Shown piece after piece: positions 62,391-64,000 of a stretch of 64,000 bases of DNA. The notes beneath the pieces were generated by a model. It was given only the letters and a program-made list of their open reading frames with translations, was not told where the DNA came from and searched no databases. The DNA comes from Lutjanus erythropterus. Taxonomy: Eukaryota; Chordata; Actinopteri; Lutjaniformes; Lutjanidae. The stretch's first letter is position 1. Every line of letters begins with the position of its first letter. The position numbers and the translations under genes are program-made. The stretch spans positions 2,347,439 to 2,411,438 of the forward strand of contig CM034607.1 of assembly GCA_020091685.1 (NCBI GenBank). The letters run 5' to 3'.

Positions 62391-63019
62391 AGTACTCACA
62401 GTAGTTGTGTTCCACCAGCTGATCACTCAGTTTCTGTGTCCTTCACAGCACAGAAAAAGCCCTCCTTAGAGTGAGCTATGAACCTCCTCGACTGCTGACT
62501 CAGGTAGCTTCTCAATCCTGGGCCTCCAGGACTTGAGCTCTGCCTCTGACACCATTGATCTCACTGTCTCTTAAACCATCCGAGGGGCTGCAGTGTGGCC
62601 CTTAACTGGTTGCTCTCCTGGACAGTTAGTATAGGTGATGTCGAATAAAACCACAACACTCAGTTCCATTTCTACACTGAAGACAGACATCTTTACCCGC
62701 CAATCAAGTCTAACGACAAAACCAGCCTATAAACTCTTCACACCTTGCGACTCCGACCTTAAATAGATCTCCATGTAGAAAAGGTTGTTCAGTCCTATTG
62801 TTTATTAATTTAGGAATATCAGCAAAACCAATGAATCTTGTTGTCATTCACCAATCTGGAGAAGATATTCATACTTTCTGAAGGCCTGTGACAGCCACAA
62901 ATACTGGATTTTTCCTTTGTTGGAGCATTTGATTTATTGATTCCTGTCTGGATGTAAAGACAAATATAAAAAAACAAATAAAATACATTACTGTACCAAC
63001 TCTAACTTATAAAGCAAAT
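62391..63019. other. Stretch without recognised features
   Basis: Unique-looking sequence. Nothing is supported. Confidence 0.3.
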
Positions 63020-63024
63020 TATTA

Positions 63025-63081
<57 letters not shown>
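63020..63081. repeat. (ATT)n microsatellite
   Basis: About 18 perfect ATT units preceded by a variant AATTATTA lead. Confidence 0.95.
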
Positions 63082-63082
<1 letters not shown>

Positions 63083-64000
63083 TAAGAGTTCTGTCTTGTG
63101 TCTCATAAAAGGTAGACATAGGTTTTTGTTCACAGAAAATCATATTTTTATATGATCAGATTTCTCCTTAAATTATGGCAAGACAGGGCATAGAAACCGG
63201 TAAAACACTCTGATGTCTTCAGAAGCAGATTCTGGTGGATGTTTTTGGATAAATTTGGCAATATGTCCAGCTGAAAAAGTGTCCAGTTGAAATATTTGAA
63301 GCAAAGACCAAAGATCTCACAGAGACCTAATCAGGCGTAGGAGTGATTCTTGGATACGTCTGTATGATGGTAAGAAATATGATTTTAAATTAGACAATTG
63401 CAAAAGCAATAGCAACTTGTACAGCATCATTTAATACAAATAATGGGAAAATAATTCATTTAAGTGTAAATAAAATGTCATGCATGTCAGTGAAAAGACT
63501 GCATCCTTTGATTTTGCCATTCCAGTCCATCCATTAAAATGACTCGTCCAGCAGAGTACATGTATACTAGTCATATATTTTTACATAGTATATTCATTAG
63601 GCATTGAGTCTGACCTCTGTCGCAGTATTTCTGTAGCTGCTTGTATGCGTTTGTTAGCAGCAGAATGATTTGCCCTTTACTCACGTTTACAGAAACCTTG
63701 CAGAACTCTTTTGTTCATCAGTGTGTGGACCTAAGCTCCATCTATCCAATTAGAGTGTTGCTCCAATCCTATGGAACACTGTAGCAGCAGGAGATTCAAC
63801 TAATTACTCCAGGGTCTATGCCAAGACTGCTTTTCTGCCTTTCTTGATTGCATGGCTAGAATTTCACACAGCTTGGAATCGTCTTTATGTGGGTGCTTTC
63901 TTGTGATGTAAATTGTGAATGTCTTGTTTGTGTTGTGTAGTTAATTCTCAGTTCATTTCAAGCTGATAAATCACTCCTTTGCATGTTTCCATTTACCTGC
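63082..64000. other. Stretch without recognised features
   Basis: Unique-looking AT-rich DNA to the edge of the window. A donor-like GATG|GTAAGA near 63371 has no convincing exon before it. No repeat or gene is supported. Confidence 0.3.

Overview
The window looks like teleost fish nuclear DNA, most likely from a spiny-rayed (percomorph) species. It is AT-leaning and rich in CA/TG, ATT and ATGG microsatellites. It carries many interspersed sequences that I recognise from memory as widespread in fish genomes: palindromic hAT-like MITEs, tRNA-derived SINE pieces, Tc1/mariner remains, and a family that pairs a 'GGACTCATCCTCTGGGGACC' block with a 'GGGAGCATGAATGTT' block. I see no rRNA, no convincing tRNA gene, no CRISPR array, no operon and no complete protein-coding gene. 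The best overall reading is a gene desert or very long intron(s). It is built from old repeats, separated by unique stretches that may hold cis-regulatory elements and perhaps a few isolated exons.

Layout. Positions 1-1500 hold two direct copies of one repeat and related fragments. Inverted LTR-like copies lie at 2.8-3.1 kb and 12.9-13.2 kb. A Tc1/mariner transposase fragment lies at 8.2-8.4 kb, and several fish repeats lie at 9.1-12.1 kb. Between 13.4 and 19.1 kb are tandem repeats: a palindromic ATAATTATGA satellite, a 106-bp CA run, and TG/GA/TCTCC tracts. A MITE invaded by another repeat spans 19.9-21.0 kb. Palindromic CACTGTAAAAA elements lie at 27.2-27.8, 29.0-29.3 and 50.2-50.7 kb. An A+T-rich element with tandem internal units spans 32.0-33.3 kb, followed by related fragments to 34.3 kb. 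A hAT-type element with a perfect 8-bp target duplication lies at 45.46-46.51 kb. Other MITEs lie at 36.2-36.7, 52.2-52.7, 55.4-56.0, 59.2-59.4 and 62.0-62.4 kb.

Candidate coding pieces are all weak to moderate and none is tied to a named family. On the plus strand they are two short open segments separated by a 79-bp intron-like gap (8552-8879), a 157-bp splice-bounded open segment (12579-12735) and an open segment behind a good acceptor (25791-25988). On the minus strand they are a phase-compatible two-exon model (2587 to 1547), a 57-codon protein-like frame (23679 to 23506) and a start codon followed by a clear membrane segment and a splice donor (49096 to about 49000). Segments of this length and quality also arise by chance in 64 kb.

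Several unique, GC-richer blocks with undepleted CpG and homeodomain/POU-like AT motifs look like conserved non-coding elements. The best are at 14.26-14.45, 28.33-28.63, 30.24-30.64, 37.44-38.23, 47.0-47.34 and 58.13-58.34 kb. Conservation was judged by eye from composition, not measured. I found no previously undescribed biological system that I can defend. The most checkable leads are the splice-bounded exon candidates, the nested and tandem repeat structures and the possible enhancer blocks.
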